This document shows, piece after piece, positions 16,831-25,023 of a stretch of 64,000 nt of DNA; the first letter of the stretch is position 1; every line of letters starts with the position of its first letter. The notes under the pieces were generated by a model. It was not told the origin of the DNA and did not search any database. It saw only the letters and a list, made by a program, of their open reading frames with translations. The position numbers and the translations under genes are program-made. The stretch covers positions 64,098 to 128,097 of the forward strand of contig NZ_RJJW01000009.1 of the NCBI RefSeq assembly GCF_003781945.1, read 5' to 3'. Source of the stretch: Halorubrum sp. CSM-61. GTDB lineage: Archaea > Halobacteriota > Halobacteria > Halobacteriales > Haloferacaceae.

Positions 16831-17933
16831 GCGAAGACTCAGAGGTGGCGTCGGGCGCGGGCGACGGCGCCGACAGCGACACCGATACCTCCCCCGACGC
16901 CGACAGCGACGCGAATACCGCAGACACGATGCGGGAGCGCGTCGACGAGAACCGGGCGAAGCTCTGGTTGCTGTTGCGCGCGAACCGGCTCCTCGTCGCG
17001 GGCGTCCTGACGGTCGCCGTCTTCGTCGCGTTCGTCGCCGCGGCGACCGCCTTCTCCCCCTCCCTCGCCGGCAAGGTCGAGGCGAAGGACCCGATCGAGA
17101 CGCTGTTCGCCTCGATGATCACGGTGATCGTCACCGGGGCGACGCTCGTGGTCACGATCGGTCAGGTCGTACTCACGCAGGAGAACGGCCCGCTCGGCGA
17201 CCAGCAGGAGCGGATGAACGGAACGCTCGCGGTCCGGGACTCCATCGAGGAGCTGACTGGCTCGCCGGTCCCCACGGACCCCGCTCCGTTCCTCGACGCG
17301 ATCATCGCGGCCGCGTCCCATCGCGCTCGGGGCCTCCGCGAGTCGGTCCACAAGCCGGTCCGCGAGCGGGGCGACAACGGTGACGAATCGGACCGAACCG
17401 CCCTCCGAGAGGACGTCGACGAGCTCGCCGCGGAAGTCGTCGAGAACGCCGACACAGTGCGCGGACAGCTCGACGGCGCGGAGTTCGGCACCTTCGACGT
17501 GGTGTTCGCCGCCCTCGACTTCGACTACGGCCCGAAGATCGGCCGGATCGAGGACATCGCCCACGACCACGGCGAGGCGCTCACCGACGGCGAGCGCGAC
17601 CTGCTCGAAGAGCTCAAGGAGTCGCTGTCGCTGTTCGGTCCCGGCCGCGAGCACGTCAAGACGATCTACTTCCAGTGGGCGCTGATCGACCTCTCGCGGC
17701 AGATCCTCTACGCCGCGGTCCCTGCCTTGGTCGTCGCGGGCCTCATGCTCGCGGTCGTCGACGCCGGGACGTTCCCCGGGAGCACCCTCGGGATCGACCA
17801 CCTGACGCTCGTGGTCGGGGGCGCGTTCGCGGTCACGCTCCTCCCTTTCCTGCTCTTCGTCTCCTACGTGCTCCGCGTCCTCACCCTCGCGAAGCGGACG
17901 CTCGCCATCGGGCCAATGGTGTTGCGGGAATGA
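16827..17933 (+). CDS. Membrane protein of unknown function, 368 aa
   Basis: The N-terminal ~35 residues are a disordered Asp/Ser tail. Two TMs follow (about 55-75 and 95-115), then a long soluble alpha-helical domain (~120-285) and two more TMs near the C-terminus (~290-360). The ATG overlaps the stop of the lipoprotein gene. I recall similar haloarchaeal proteins of unknown role. The paired lipoprotein suggests an envelope complex, which is inference. Confidence 0.75.
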   Translation: MSEDSEVASGAGDGADSDTDTSPDADSDANTADTMRERVDENRAKLWLLLRANRLLVAGVLTVAVFVAFVAAATAFSPSLAGKVEAKDPIETLFASMITVIVTGATLVVTIGQVVLTQENGPLGDQQERMNGTLAVRDSIEELTGSPVPTDPAPFLDAIIAAASHRARGLRESVHKPVRERGDNGDESDRTALREDVDELAAEVVENADTVRGQLDGAEFGTFDVVFAALDFDYGPKIGRIEDIAHDHGEALTDGERDLLEELKESLSLFGPGREHVKTIYFQWALIDLSRQILYAAVPALVVAGLMLAVVDAGTFPGSTLGIDHLTLVVGGAFAVTLLPFLLFVSYVLRVLTLAKRTLAIGPMVLRE

Positions 17934-17969
17934 ACTCCCGTTCGTTAGATAACTAACTATATCACAACC

Positions 17970-18791
17970 ATGCCAACGATTCGAACGAACGGGATCGAGA
18001 CGTACTACGAGCGACGGGGTGAGGGACGCCCGATCGTCTTCGTTCACGGCGCGATCATGGACCGCCGTATGTGGGCGCCCCAGACGGACGCGCTCGCCGA
18101 CGAGTTCACAACGGTCGCCTACGACGTCCGGGGTCACGGCCGAACCGGCGGGTCGGACGTACCGACTTACACCGTCGACCTCTACGTCGAGGATCTGCAC
18201 GCGCTGCTCGCGGCCCTCGACCTCGATCGGCCCGTGCTGTGCGGGCTCTCGCTGGGCGGATGCATCGCCCAGGCGTACGCCGCGACGTATCCCGAAACGC
18301 TCTCGGGGCTCGTGTTGGCCGACACGTTCACTCAAGCCCCGCTCGGTCTCACCGGGCGGCTCCTCTTCGCCAACCTCCGAGTCTTCGCCGCTCTCGACCG
18401 CGTCGTCCGGTACAAGTCGCTCAACCGGATCCAGATGGCCGTCGGCGATCTCATCAAGCCCGGAGTTGCGGGCGAAGGAGGAACCGTCCAGGAACTCATC
18501 GACACGGGTCCGACGATCTCCCACGCGGAGTTCGTCAAGATCGTCGACTCGCTCGTCGCCTTCCCCCGCGGCGGCGACGTCGAGCTCTCCCGGATCGACG
18601 TCCCGACGCTCGTCCTCTACGGTGAGAACGAGCCGTCCCTCATGCGCGATCACGCGGCGCTGATGGGCGAGCTGATCCCGAACGCGGTCTCGGTCACCGA
18701 GATCCCCGACGCCGGACACGCGTCGAACATCGACAACCCGGCGTTCTTCACGGAAGCGGTGCGGGAGTTCCTCGACGGGCCGGTCCAGTAA
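17970..18791 (+). CDS. Alpha/beta-fold hydrolase
   Basis: 273 residues. The oxyanion segment is FVHGAIMDRRMW, the nucleophile elbow is GLSLGG (Ser near 93), the acid is probably the Asp of the PTLVLYGENEP region, and the catalytic His is in DAGHASNIDNP. It resembles 3-oxoadipate enol-lactonase/haloperoxidase-type esterases. The substrate cannot be predicted. Monocistronic, with an AT-rich upstream (ttagataactaactatat). Confidence 0.88.
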   Translation: MPTIRTNGIETYYERRGEGRPIVFVHGAIMDRRMWAPQTDALADEFTTVAYDVRGHGRTGGSDVPTYTVDLYVEDLHALLAALDLDRPVLCGLSLGGCIAQAYAATYPETLSGLVLADTFTQAPLGLTGRLLFANLRVFAALDRVVRYKSLNRIQMAVGDLIKPGVAGEGGTVQELIDTGPTISHAEFVKIVDSLVAFPRGGDVELSRIDVPTLVLYGENEPSLMRDHAALMGELIPNAVSVTEIPDAGHASNIDNPAFFTEAVREFLDGPVQ

Positions 18792-18798
18792 CGAGTCG

Positions 18799-18846
18799 GA
18801 GATATCCGCAAAACCGGAGTGCGAGATATCCGCAAAACCGGAGTGC
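18799..18846 (+). repeat. Tandem 24-bp repeat, two copies
   Basis: The unit gagatatccgcaaaaccgga (first 20 of 24 bases) is present at 18799-18822 and again at 18823-18846 without change, starting 8 nt after the hydrolase stop. Confidence 0.85.
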
Positions 18847-18915
18847 GAGCGGAAAACGACCGGACCGACGGTTTGAGCACGAATAACCATACGCGCTGTG
18901 GGCCATACGTGACGC

Positions 18916-19509
18916 ATGCACCCACTGCGGCGGCAGTACGTCGGGGGAATCGGAACCGCGTTCGTGGGCGGTTTCGCCGGCTGCTTCGACGGTGGCTCCG
19001 GCGACGACGGGACCCGCCCCCCGGGAACGGGCGGTCCCGGAATCACCGTCGCCGCCGTGGACGAGGACACCGACCTCCCGATCCGACCGTCCGTGGAGGT
19101 CGTCCGCGACACCGCCACGTCGGACCACCCGCCGCGGCTCCGGACGACGCTCGAGAACGCGAGCGACGAGACGCTGCGAGTCGGCGAGGGCCGAGCCGTC
19201 CACTTCGAATACGTCACCAGCGACTCCGGGGTACTCATCCTCCTCCCCGGAGGGAGCGATCGGGAGTATCCCGCGGAGCCCGACTGCTGGCGGCTCACCG
19301 AGCGGATCGCGATCACCGAGGAGTACCGGACGTTCGAGATCGGGGCCGGCGAGTCGAGTGAGCGCCTCGTCGACCTGTACGCCACCCCCGACGCCGACGG
19401 GTGTCTCCCGGTGGGAGAGCACCGCTTCGAGACGACGGTCTCGGTCGTCTCGGAGGACGCCGAGCCGGAGTCCTCCGCGGAGTGGGGGTTCTCGGTGCTG
19501 TTGGAGTAG
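18916..19509 (+). CDS. Secreted lipoprotein-like protein, unknown function
   Basis: 197 residues. The short N-terminal signal lacks a clean twin Arg pair (PLRRQYVGG) but has a lipobox-like FAGC at 21-24. It is followed by a Gly/Pro-rich linker and a beta-rich domain (LENASDETLRVGEGRAVHFE), similar to intracellular-proteinase-inhibitor/Ig-like folds. The stop lies within the repeat at the left edge of the AT-rich insertion. Role unknown. Confidence 0.7.
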   Translation: MHPLRRQYVGGIGTAFVGGFAGCFDGGSGDDGTRPPGTGGPGITVAAVDEDTDLPIRPSVEVVRDTATSDHPPRLRTTLENASDETLRVGEGRAVHFEYVTSDSGVLILLPGGSDREYPAEPDCWRLTERIAITEEYRTFEIGAGESSERLVDLYATPDADGCLPVGEHRFETTVSVVSEDAEPESSAEWGFSVLLE

Positions 19510-19606
19510 AATGTCGCCCGCGACACTACCGGACGAAAATCTACTAGTAGGCTCGGAGAAAGTGTAGTACCCGTTTTGAAGGCCTTATACCCACAAAAAC
19601 GCAGAT

Positions 19607-19820
19607 CTAATCAAATCTAATGGGGGTGTGTTCTTCTTGCCCACCGAACGCGTCTCGGTTCGGATACGTATCGGCCATCGTACTGAGACCAGCCACAACT
19701 TGATACGCCGACATCGTGTGTAAATATCCTGTCGACAATCAGGACAATAGTTGATGGATCTGTGTCGGTCTCATCCTACCGCTAAAGCGAGTGGGCTTCC
19801 GTCTTGCCCCGCTGTAACAA
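19607..19820 (-). other. Region with only a doubtful 35-aa ORF
   Basis: On the minus strand an ATG at 19714 gives 35 residues (MSAYQVVAGLSTMADTYP...) ending at 19607. Just upstream, another frame carries YCPDCRQDIYT, a zinc-ribbon half, so this may be a frameshifted small zinc protein. Otherwise nothing is seen between the lipoprotein gene and the small acidic gene. Confidence 0.25.
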
Positions 19821-19955
19821 CTACTCGTCGTCCTCGGCGGCCGCACCCTTAGCGTTTTTTACCATCTTCGCCCGAACCCGACCATCATCATCTACTGTGA
19901 CCCCGTCCGCATCTTCCAGCTCGGCCGCGGATGTCCGTTTTTCTGGGTCAGTCAT
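19821..19955 (-). CDS. Small acidic protein, 44 aa, coupled to the 4-TM gene
   Basis: ATG at 19955; the product begins MTDPEKRTSAAELEDADGV, has a basic middle (RVRAKMVKNAK) and ends in EDDE. The start overlaps the last eight bases of the 4-TM gene, so translation is coupled. No domain is recognised. It parallels the small protein after the first 4-TM gene (1641-1769) in size, charge pattern and position. It may be a regulator or antidote of the membrane protein; this is inference. Confidence 0.6.
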   Translation of the reverse strand: MTDPEKRTSAAELEDADGVTVDDDGRVRAKMVKNAKGAAAEDDE

Positions 19956-20643
19956 CACTTGGAAGGTCACGCTCCAGCACTAAAAATCGTTCCGTGAATA
20001 TCCCATAGGTTACTACGGCTACAAGGATTGTCGCCACCCCCACGAGAGAAACGTTTATTCTCAGACTGAATGAGGTGAGGAAGAGAAATCCGGCAAGCGA
20101 CGAAAACACGATCCCTACGAAAAGCGCGGCCAAGGAGTATCCGAATCGTTGGGCATTAACAGCGATGACACGGCGATTTTCGGCCACGGCATCAGCGTAG
20201 CTGTTCAGGATGGCCTGCTTGTATGTCTGATCATCAAAAACTTCGTCCGAAACGTTATACCCAAACTCTCGCGCAAGTCCATATTCTTGAACGCTACTCA
20301 GGAAGGTAATGATTGCCGCGCAGATCGCCAAGAGAAAACCCCCTAACCCAATCAAGAACGAAATGGTTGCGATCAATCCACCATCTGCGAGTGAGACACT
20401 ATCCGTTTCTGGGATGAGTGAAATTGCAGTGAAGAGAACACCAATCAGAACAGCTGTGTATTGAACTACACGCTGGGCTTTGTTATCGATTTCCCGTAAC
20501 AGATCGATCTGATGGTCAATCGTCCGCTCAAACCGATTTATGGCATTCTCTATTTGATCGTATTCTACTGACTGCTCAACCCGCATCGGGTCAAATACGT
20601 CAGTCCAATCATCGTCTGTTTCGTCACTGCCTGTTCCAGTCAT
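19948..20643 (-). CDS. Four-TM membrane protein with IDxKA motif, second paralogue
   Basis: 231 residues. An N-terminal acidic region and amphipathic helix end in IDNKA (52-56). TM1 is about 60-77, TM2 about 89-115, then a loop, TM3 about 168-190 and TM4 about 198-216. The loop block LNSYADAVAENRRVIAVN aligns without gaps to the 923-1603 protein at Y, N-R and the final N. The architecture resembles PycTM/SLATT-type effectors. The gene is clearly AT-richer than the surroundings, is followed by an overlapping small gene, and sits in the repeat-bounded insertion. Function not proven. Confidence 0.6.
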   Translation of the reverse strand: MTGTGSDETDDDWTDVFDPMRVEQSVEYDQIENAINRFERTIDHQIDLLREIDNKAQRVVQYTAVLIGVLFTAISLIPETDSVSLADGGLIATISFLIGLGGFLLAICAAIITFLSSVQEYGLAREFGYNVSDEVFDDQTYKQAILNSYADAVAENRRVIAVNAQRFGYSLAALFVGIVFSSLAGFLFLTSFSLRINVSLVGVATILVAVVTYGIFTERFLVLERDLPSDD

Positions 20644-20854
20644 CTATATGGCTCGCTGGCAGCAAGTTGCGTGGAATCTATCTGGTTAGAATGTAAAGCT
20701 ATTGCCTAGTGATAGCAGATCAAGATCACCACAGAATAGTCTCGGCTCTGTTGAAATCCTCTTATTCAGAGACATATTATCGTCTGAAACAGCCGGTCGC
20801 TGAAGAGTGCTTCTTGATCGATGGCGGGAGTAGGTATAGCGAATTGGTGAAACG

Positions 20855-21246
20855 GTTGTTTATACGCGATCGAGTGGTGTTGCTGGCGGCTGTTTATAAG
20901 TGTACGACGGTGCTGGGGTGAACACCTCCAAAGCCCCAGCCACTGAGGGCGGCGCACGTTCGCTGTCGTTCGAAAGGCGCGAAGCGCCTTTCGTGATGAC
21001 GAGAGGGCTTTGCTCTCTCGAACCACGCTCCCCAGTCGCTCACGGTGTTCGCTCCCTCCTTGCGGTGCTTACATCGCCTGCGCCGCCCTCAGCGGCTGCC
21101 CCTTTGAGTCCCGCCCCGCACCGCAGCCTCACACCTCCCCAGCCTCGCCGCGGCCGCCAGAGGCGGCCGCGGGCTCCCTCGCACGCGCTCCTCGCACCCT
21201 TATCAGGGCGCTCGGAGGCGCGCGCCACCGCACCGTATTTATAAGC
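20855..21246 (-). repeat. Dispersed structured repeat, copy R2
   Basis: Reverse orientation. It is bounded by tttataagc (right, near 21236-21245) and by two tttata modules on the left (20858-20864 and 20892-20898). The inverted repeat 20937-20956 / 21079-21098 pairs over 20 bases with one non-Watson-Crick position, a G-U pair in the forward sense of the element. The loop carries a further hairpin, and the element is longer than the other copies. Lies inside the AT-rich insertion. Confidence 0.8.
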
Positions 21247-21669
21247 TATCGTCGTCGCTCACGGCTGTTTGAATACTGTCTCGTAGTCACCGATCTGCGA
21301 CACCCATTCCCGCTATCGCTCACTCCTCAGTCTGTCTTGATCACAACCGAGGCAAAATATATCATCTGCTGAGGATTACAATACAACCGTCGTGTGTGGA
21401 GTTGTTTCGTGGCGGTAGCTCTCTACTAGTAGATTGTCGCCCGCAACACTAACGACCGGTCTCATCTCCGGCGGCGTGCCGCGTCGACCGGGAAACCCTC
21501 GTGGCGGGCGGTCGCCTGCGCGGCGACGGGCGGGTCGCGTCAGCGACCACATGTGACGCGCCTGGGTTCTCCGCGCTGTCATCGCTCCCATCGGGGAGTA
21601 CTCGGGCGGGGACTGAGGGCGCGCATCCGACGGTAGCCGGCGAGCGCGTTTAAAAGGTCGGGTGGGCGC

Positions 21670-23349
21670 TCAGTCGCGCTGATCCTCGCCGGCGACGACC
21701 ACGCGCTCGCCGTCGTCCGTCTGCGGCTCCGAGACCGACACCGGGTCGATCCCGCGGCGGGCGGCGTCGAACTCGGAGAGGAGGTAGACGAGCGCGGCGA
21801 GCAGGACGGCGCCGAGCGGGAGCAGCGCGAGCGGCGTCACCCGGGTGAATCCCCACACGACCAACAGGAGGACGACCACGGCGGCGACGGTGACCGCGTA
21901 GTAGATCTGGGTGCGGACGTGGTCGATCAGGTCGGCGCCGGTGAACGTCGCCGAGAGGACGGTGGTGTCGGAGATGGGCGAGCTGTGGTCGCCGAAGATG
22001 GCGCCCGAGAAGATGACGCCGACCATCGCCGCCACGAGGGTGTGGCCCGCCGCGCCGCCGCCGCTGATCTCCCACGCGATGGGGATCGCGATGGGGGTGA
22101 CGATCCCCATCGTCCCCCACGAGGTGCCGGTCGAGAAGGCGATCACGCCGGCGACGACGAACACGAGCGCGGGGAGGAGAGCCGCCGAGACGGTGCCTAC
22201 GGCCGCGGTCGCGACGTAATCTCCCGTGCCGAGCGCGTCGATGGCTTCGCCGATCCCCCACGCCAGCGCGAGGATGGAGACCGCGGTAAGCATGATTCCG
22301 AACCCGTCGATCGTGTACTCGGTCGCGTCGGCGACCCCGAAGATCCCGTACGCCTTCCCGAGGGCGAAGCCGCTGGCGACCATCGCGAACGAGCCGATCA
22401 TCAGCGCCACCTCGTAGGAGGCGTTGAGCGCGGCGTCCCACAACTGTCCGCCGGCCGAGCCGAACTCGGCGGCGAGCAGGTCGCCGAGGAACGCCGCCGG
22501 CGAGAGCCCGCCGGACCACAGCGCGGTCGCGACCGTGACCGCGATCAGGACCGCCACGGGCACGAAGAAGTTGACGAGCCGGGGCGTCGACGCCGGCGGC
22601 TCGCCGAGCTCGCCGGCCACGTCCTGCATCGGTACGGCCTCGTCGCGAGTCACCTTTCCGGAGGTCCACGACCGGTGTTCGGCGGTCAGCATCTCGCCGT
22701 AGTCGCGACCCGATACCACGATCAACAGCACCATCACGATCGCTAAGATCGCGTACATGTTGAACGGGATCGACGAGAGGAACACCTCGAAGGTGCCGGG
22801 GCGGTTCGCCTCGGCGACCCCGGCGGCGTCGTACCCCTCCGAGATGAGCGACAGCTGGAACGCGACCCACGAGGAGATCCCCAGCGTCGCCACCGGGGCG
22901 GCGGTCGAGTCGACGATGTACGAGAGCTTCTCGCGGGAGATACGGAGGCGGTCCGAGACGTCTTTCATCGCCGATCCGGCGATCGCGGTGTTGGCGTAGT
23001 CGTCGAAGAAGAGGACGATCCCGAGCCCCCACGCGACGAGCCCGGCCTTCCGCTGGGAGTCGAGGCGTTCGAGCGCCCAGTCGCGGACCGCGGCGGTGCC
23101 GCCGAGGTTCCACACCATGGCGACGCCGGAGCCGAGCAGCAGGGTGAACACGAGGATGGTCGCCTGGAACTCGTCGGAGACCGCCGCGACGATCCACTCG
23201 AACGTCTGGACGATCCCGAGCCCGCCCGTGACGATGACGGCCCCCGACCAGATCCCGAGGAACAGCGACAGCACGGCCTTGCGGGTGATCACCGCCAACA
23301 CGATCGCGAGCACCGGCGGGACGACGGACAGCGCTCCGAAATCACTCAT
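21670..23349 (-). CDS. nhaC: NhaC-type Na+/H+ antiporter
   Basis: 559 residues from ATG at 23349. About twelve TM segments; NhaC signatures include FFDDYANTAIAGSAMKDV, STAAPVATLGISSW and a late STGTSWGTMGIVTPIAIP. NhaC exchangers extrude Na+ in exchange for protons across the membrane. The size is typical of haloarchaeal members (COG1757). Monocistronic. A GTG two codons upstream (23355) is possible. Confidence 0.92.
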   Translation of the reverse strand: MSDFGALSVVPPVLAIVLAVITRKAVLSLFLGIWSGAVIVTGGLGIVQTFEWIVAAVSDEFQATILVFTLLLGSGVAMVWNLGGTAAVRDWALERLDSQRKAGLVAWGLGIVLFFDDYANTAIAGSAMKDVSDRLRISREKLSYIVDSTAAPVATLGISSWVAFQLSLISEGYDAAGVAEANRPGTFEVFLSSIPFNMYAILAIVMVLLIVVSGRDYGEMLTAEHRSWTSGKVTRDEAVPMQDVAGELGEPPASTPRLVNFFVPVAVLIAVTVATALWSGGLSPAAFLGDLLAAEFGSAGGQLWDAALNASYEVALMIGSFAMVASGFALGKAYGIFGVADATEYTIDGFGIMLTAVSILALAWGIGEAIDALGTGDYVATAAVGTVSAALLPALVFVVAGVIAFSTGTSWGTMGIVTPIAIPIAWEISGGGAAGHTLVAAMVGVIFSGAIFGDHSSPISDTTVLSATFTGADLIDHVRTQIYYAVTVAAVVVLLLVVWGFTRVTPLALLPLGAVLLAALVYLLSEFDAARRGIDPVSVSEPQTDDGERVVVAGEDQRD

Positions 23350-23518
23350 TGTCACGTACTGTCACGAGCAAGTATATAAACGTCGCGTGCCGCGACGCCG
23401 GCCGGGGGCGCAACGTCGCGGGACCGGCGAGGGCGCGACGCCGCGCAACCGCCGAGGGCGGCCGGGGAATCGACGCGTATCCGAACGCACTTACGTCCCT
23501 GTCACGGACCCACGCGCA

Positions 23519-24565
23519 ATGTCTGTACGAGTCGGCATCCTCGGCGCCACCGGCGCCGTGGGACAGCGGTTCATCCAGCTCCTCGACGACCACCCGACGT
23601 TCGACCTCGCCGCGGTCACCGCGAGCGCGGACAGCGCGGGCGAGACCTACCGCGAGGCGGCCAAGTGGCGCGTGAACACCCCGATCCCGGACGACGTCGC
23701 CGAGATGGAGGTGGCGGAGACGACGCCCGCGGGAATCGCGGACGACGACGTGGATCTCCTCTTCTCGTCGCTCCCCTCGGGCGTCGCCGCCGAGGTCGAG
23801 CCGGCGTTCTTAGAGGAGGGATACGTCGTCTCCTCGAACTCCTCGAACGACCGCATGGCGATCGACGTGCCCCTCACGATCCCCGAGATCAACCCCGGTC
23901 ACCTCGAGTTGATCGAGGTCCAGCGCGACGAGCGCGGCTGGGACGGCGCCCTCGTCAAGAACCCGAACTGCTCGACGATCACGATGGTCCCCACCCTCGC
24001 GGCGATCGACGAGTTCGGCTTGGAGAGCGTCCGCGTCTCCACCCTGCAGGCGGTCTCCGGCGCCGGCTACTCCGGCGTCACCTCGATGGAGATCATCGAC
24101 AACGCCATCCCGCACATCGGCGGCGAGGAGGAGAAGATGGAGACGGAGTCGCGCAAGCTCCTCGGCGAGTTCGACGGCGCGGAGGTCCACCTCCACGGCG
24201 CCGACGTGGCCGCCTCCTGTAACCGGATTCCCACGCTCGACGGTCACCTGGAGAACGTCTTCGCCGAGTTCGCCGAGGACCCCTCGCCCGAGGACCTCCG
24301 CGAGGCGATGCGCTCGTTCGAGGGCACCGGCGACCTCCCCAGCTCGCCCGATCAGCTCATCAAGGTGTTCGGCGAGGACGAGCCGGAGCGCCCCCAGCCC
24401 CGCCTCGACCGCACGTATGCCGACGGGATGGGCATCGTCGCCGGCGGCGTCCAGTCGACCGACGCCGGCGCGAAGTACAACTGCCTCGCGCACAACACGA
24501 TCCGCGGCGCCGCGGGCGCCTCGCTGCTCAACGGCGAACTGCTCGTCGAGGAAGGGTACGTCTAA
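23519..24565 (+). CDS. asd: Aspartate-semialdehyde dehydrogenase
   Basis: 348 residues from ATG at 23519. The NADP-binding motif is GATGAVGQRF, the catalytic Cys is in LVKNPNCSTIT, and LQAVSGAGYSG follows. The catalytic His is expected in the CNRIPTLDGHLE region. It reduces aspartyl phosphate to aspartate-semialdehyde in the Lys/Thr/Met pathway. It matches the archaeal/fungal type in length and motifs. The upstream in-frame extension (from 23096) runs antisense to nhaC and is not real. Divergent from nhaC. Confidence 0.96.
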   Translation: MSVRVGILGATGAVGQRFIQLLDDHPTFDLAAVTASADSAGETYREAAKWRVNTPIPDDVAEMEVAETTPAGIADDDVDLLFSSLPSGVAAEVEPAFLEEGYVVSSNSSNDRMAIDVPLTIPEINPGHLELIEVQRDERGWDGALVKNPNCSTITMVPTLAAIDEFGLESVRVSTLQAVSGAGYSGVTSMEIIDNAIPHIGGEEEKMETESRKLLGEFDGAEVHLHGADVAASCNRIPTLDGHLENVFAEFAEDPSPEDLREAMRSFEGTGDLPSSPDQLIKVFGEDEPERPQPRLDRTYADGMGIVAGGVQSTDAGAKYNCLAHNTIRGAAGASLLNGELLVEEGYV

Positions 24566-24660
24566 GCGTCGAACCAATCGGCGGCTAGCGAGCCCAGCGA
24601 CCGCGACTGTTTTTAAATAACCGGCAGTAACCGGACCGCGGATCGGAATTCCGACCTTTC

Positions 24661-24973
24661 CTAGTGGCGCGTGCCTGCGAGCGGCGCGAAGCGCCGCGAG
24701 ACAGCACGCGCGAGGTCGCCGGCGCTACGCGCCGGCTGCCAGAGGGACCTCCGGTCCCTCGCTGGAGTCGGTCGCCGAGCGAAGCGACGGCGACCGACGA
24801 GGCTGGGGAGGCGTGAGGTGCGGGGTGGTGCCGTGCGGGGCGGGACTCGAAGGGGCAGCCGCGAGGCGGTGTCCGTGTCGATCAGTTGTTTATAAGGCGC
24901 ATTATTGTTCGGCCGAGCGGCTGGGGCTTCGGCGGTGTTCTTTGCCACTCCGCGAGTACCCATTTATAAATAA
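24661..24973 (+). repeat. Dispersed structured repeat, copy R3
   Basis: It begins tggcgcgtgcctgcgag and contains gacgaggctggggaggcgtg, a slightly changed gcgggactcgaaggggcagc, and gcggctggggcttcgg. It ends at tttataaataa (24963-24973). The long hairpin is shortened to cagccgc/gcggctg and a tttataa lies inside the loop (24889-24895). It appears the most decayed of the six. Confidence 0.75.
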
Positions 24974-25023
24974 GCCGTCGGAGACGCGATCGGCCCAATT
25001 ACCAGAGCCGATCCGCTCGCGCC

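Larger units (their letters stand above)
19507..21452. mobile_element. AT-rich insertion bounded by short direct repeats
   Basis: A ~22-base motif tgtcgcccgcRacacta (core) occurs at 19507-19529 and 21430-21452. The palindrome ctactagtag occurs just inside or at each border (19541-19550 and 21423-21432). Between them the composition drops to AT-rich for the 4-TM gene and its surroundings, unlike the neighbours on both sides. Cargo: a 4-TM/small-partner pair and repeat copy R2. No transposase or integrase is seen. The call is from repeats plus composition. Confidence 0.5.

Noticed and set aside
16839-19526. 895-residue minus-strand frame
   Set aside because: It runs antisense to four well-supported plus-strand genes and has Arg/Asp/Glu-skewed shadow composition typical of GC-rich DNA.
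20709-20921. 70-aa plus-strand frame with TYYRLKQP and a tctgttgaaatcc motif nearby
   Set aside because: Considered as an insertion-sequence relic, but no transposase motif or matching inverted repeat was found; it also runs into repeat R2.
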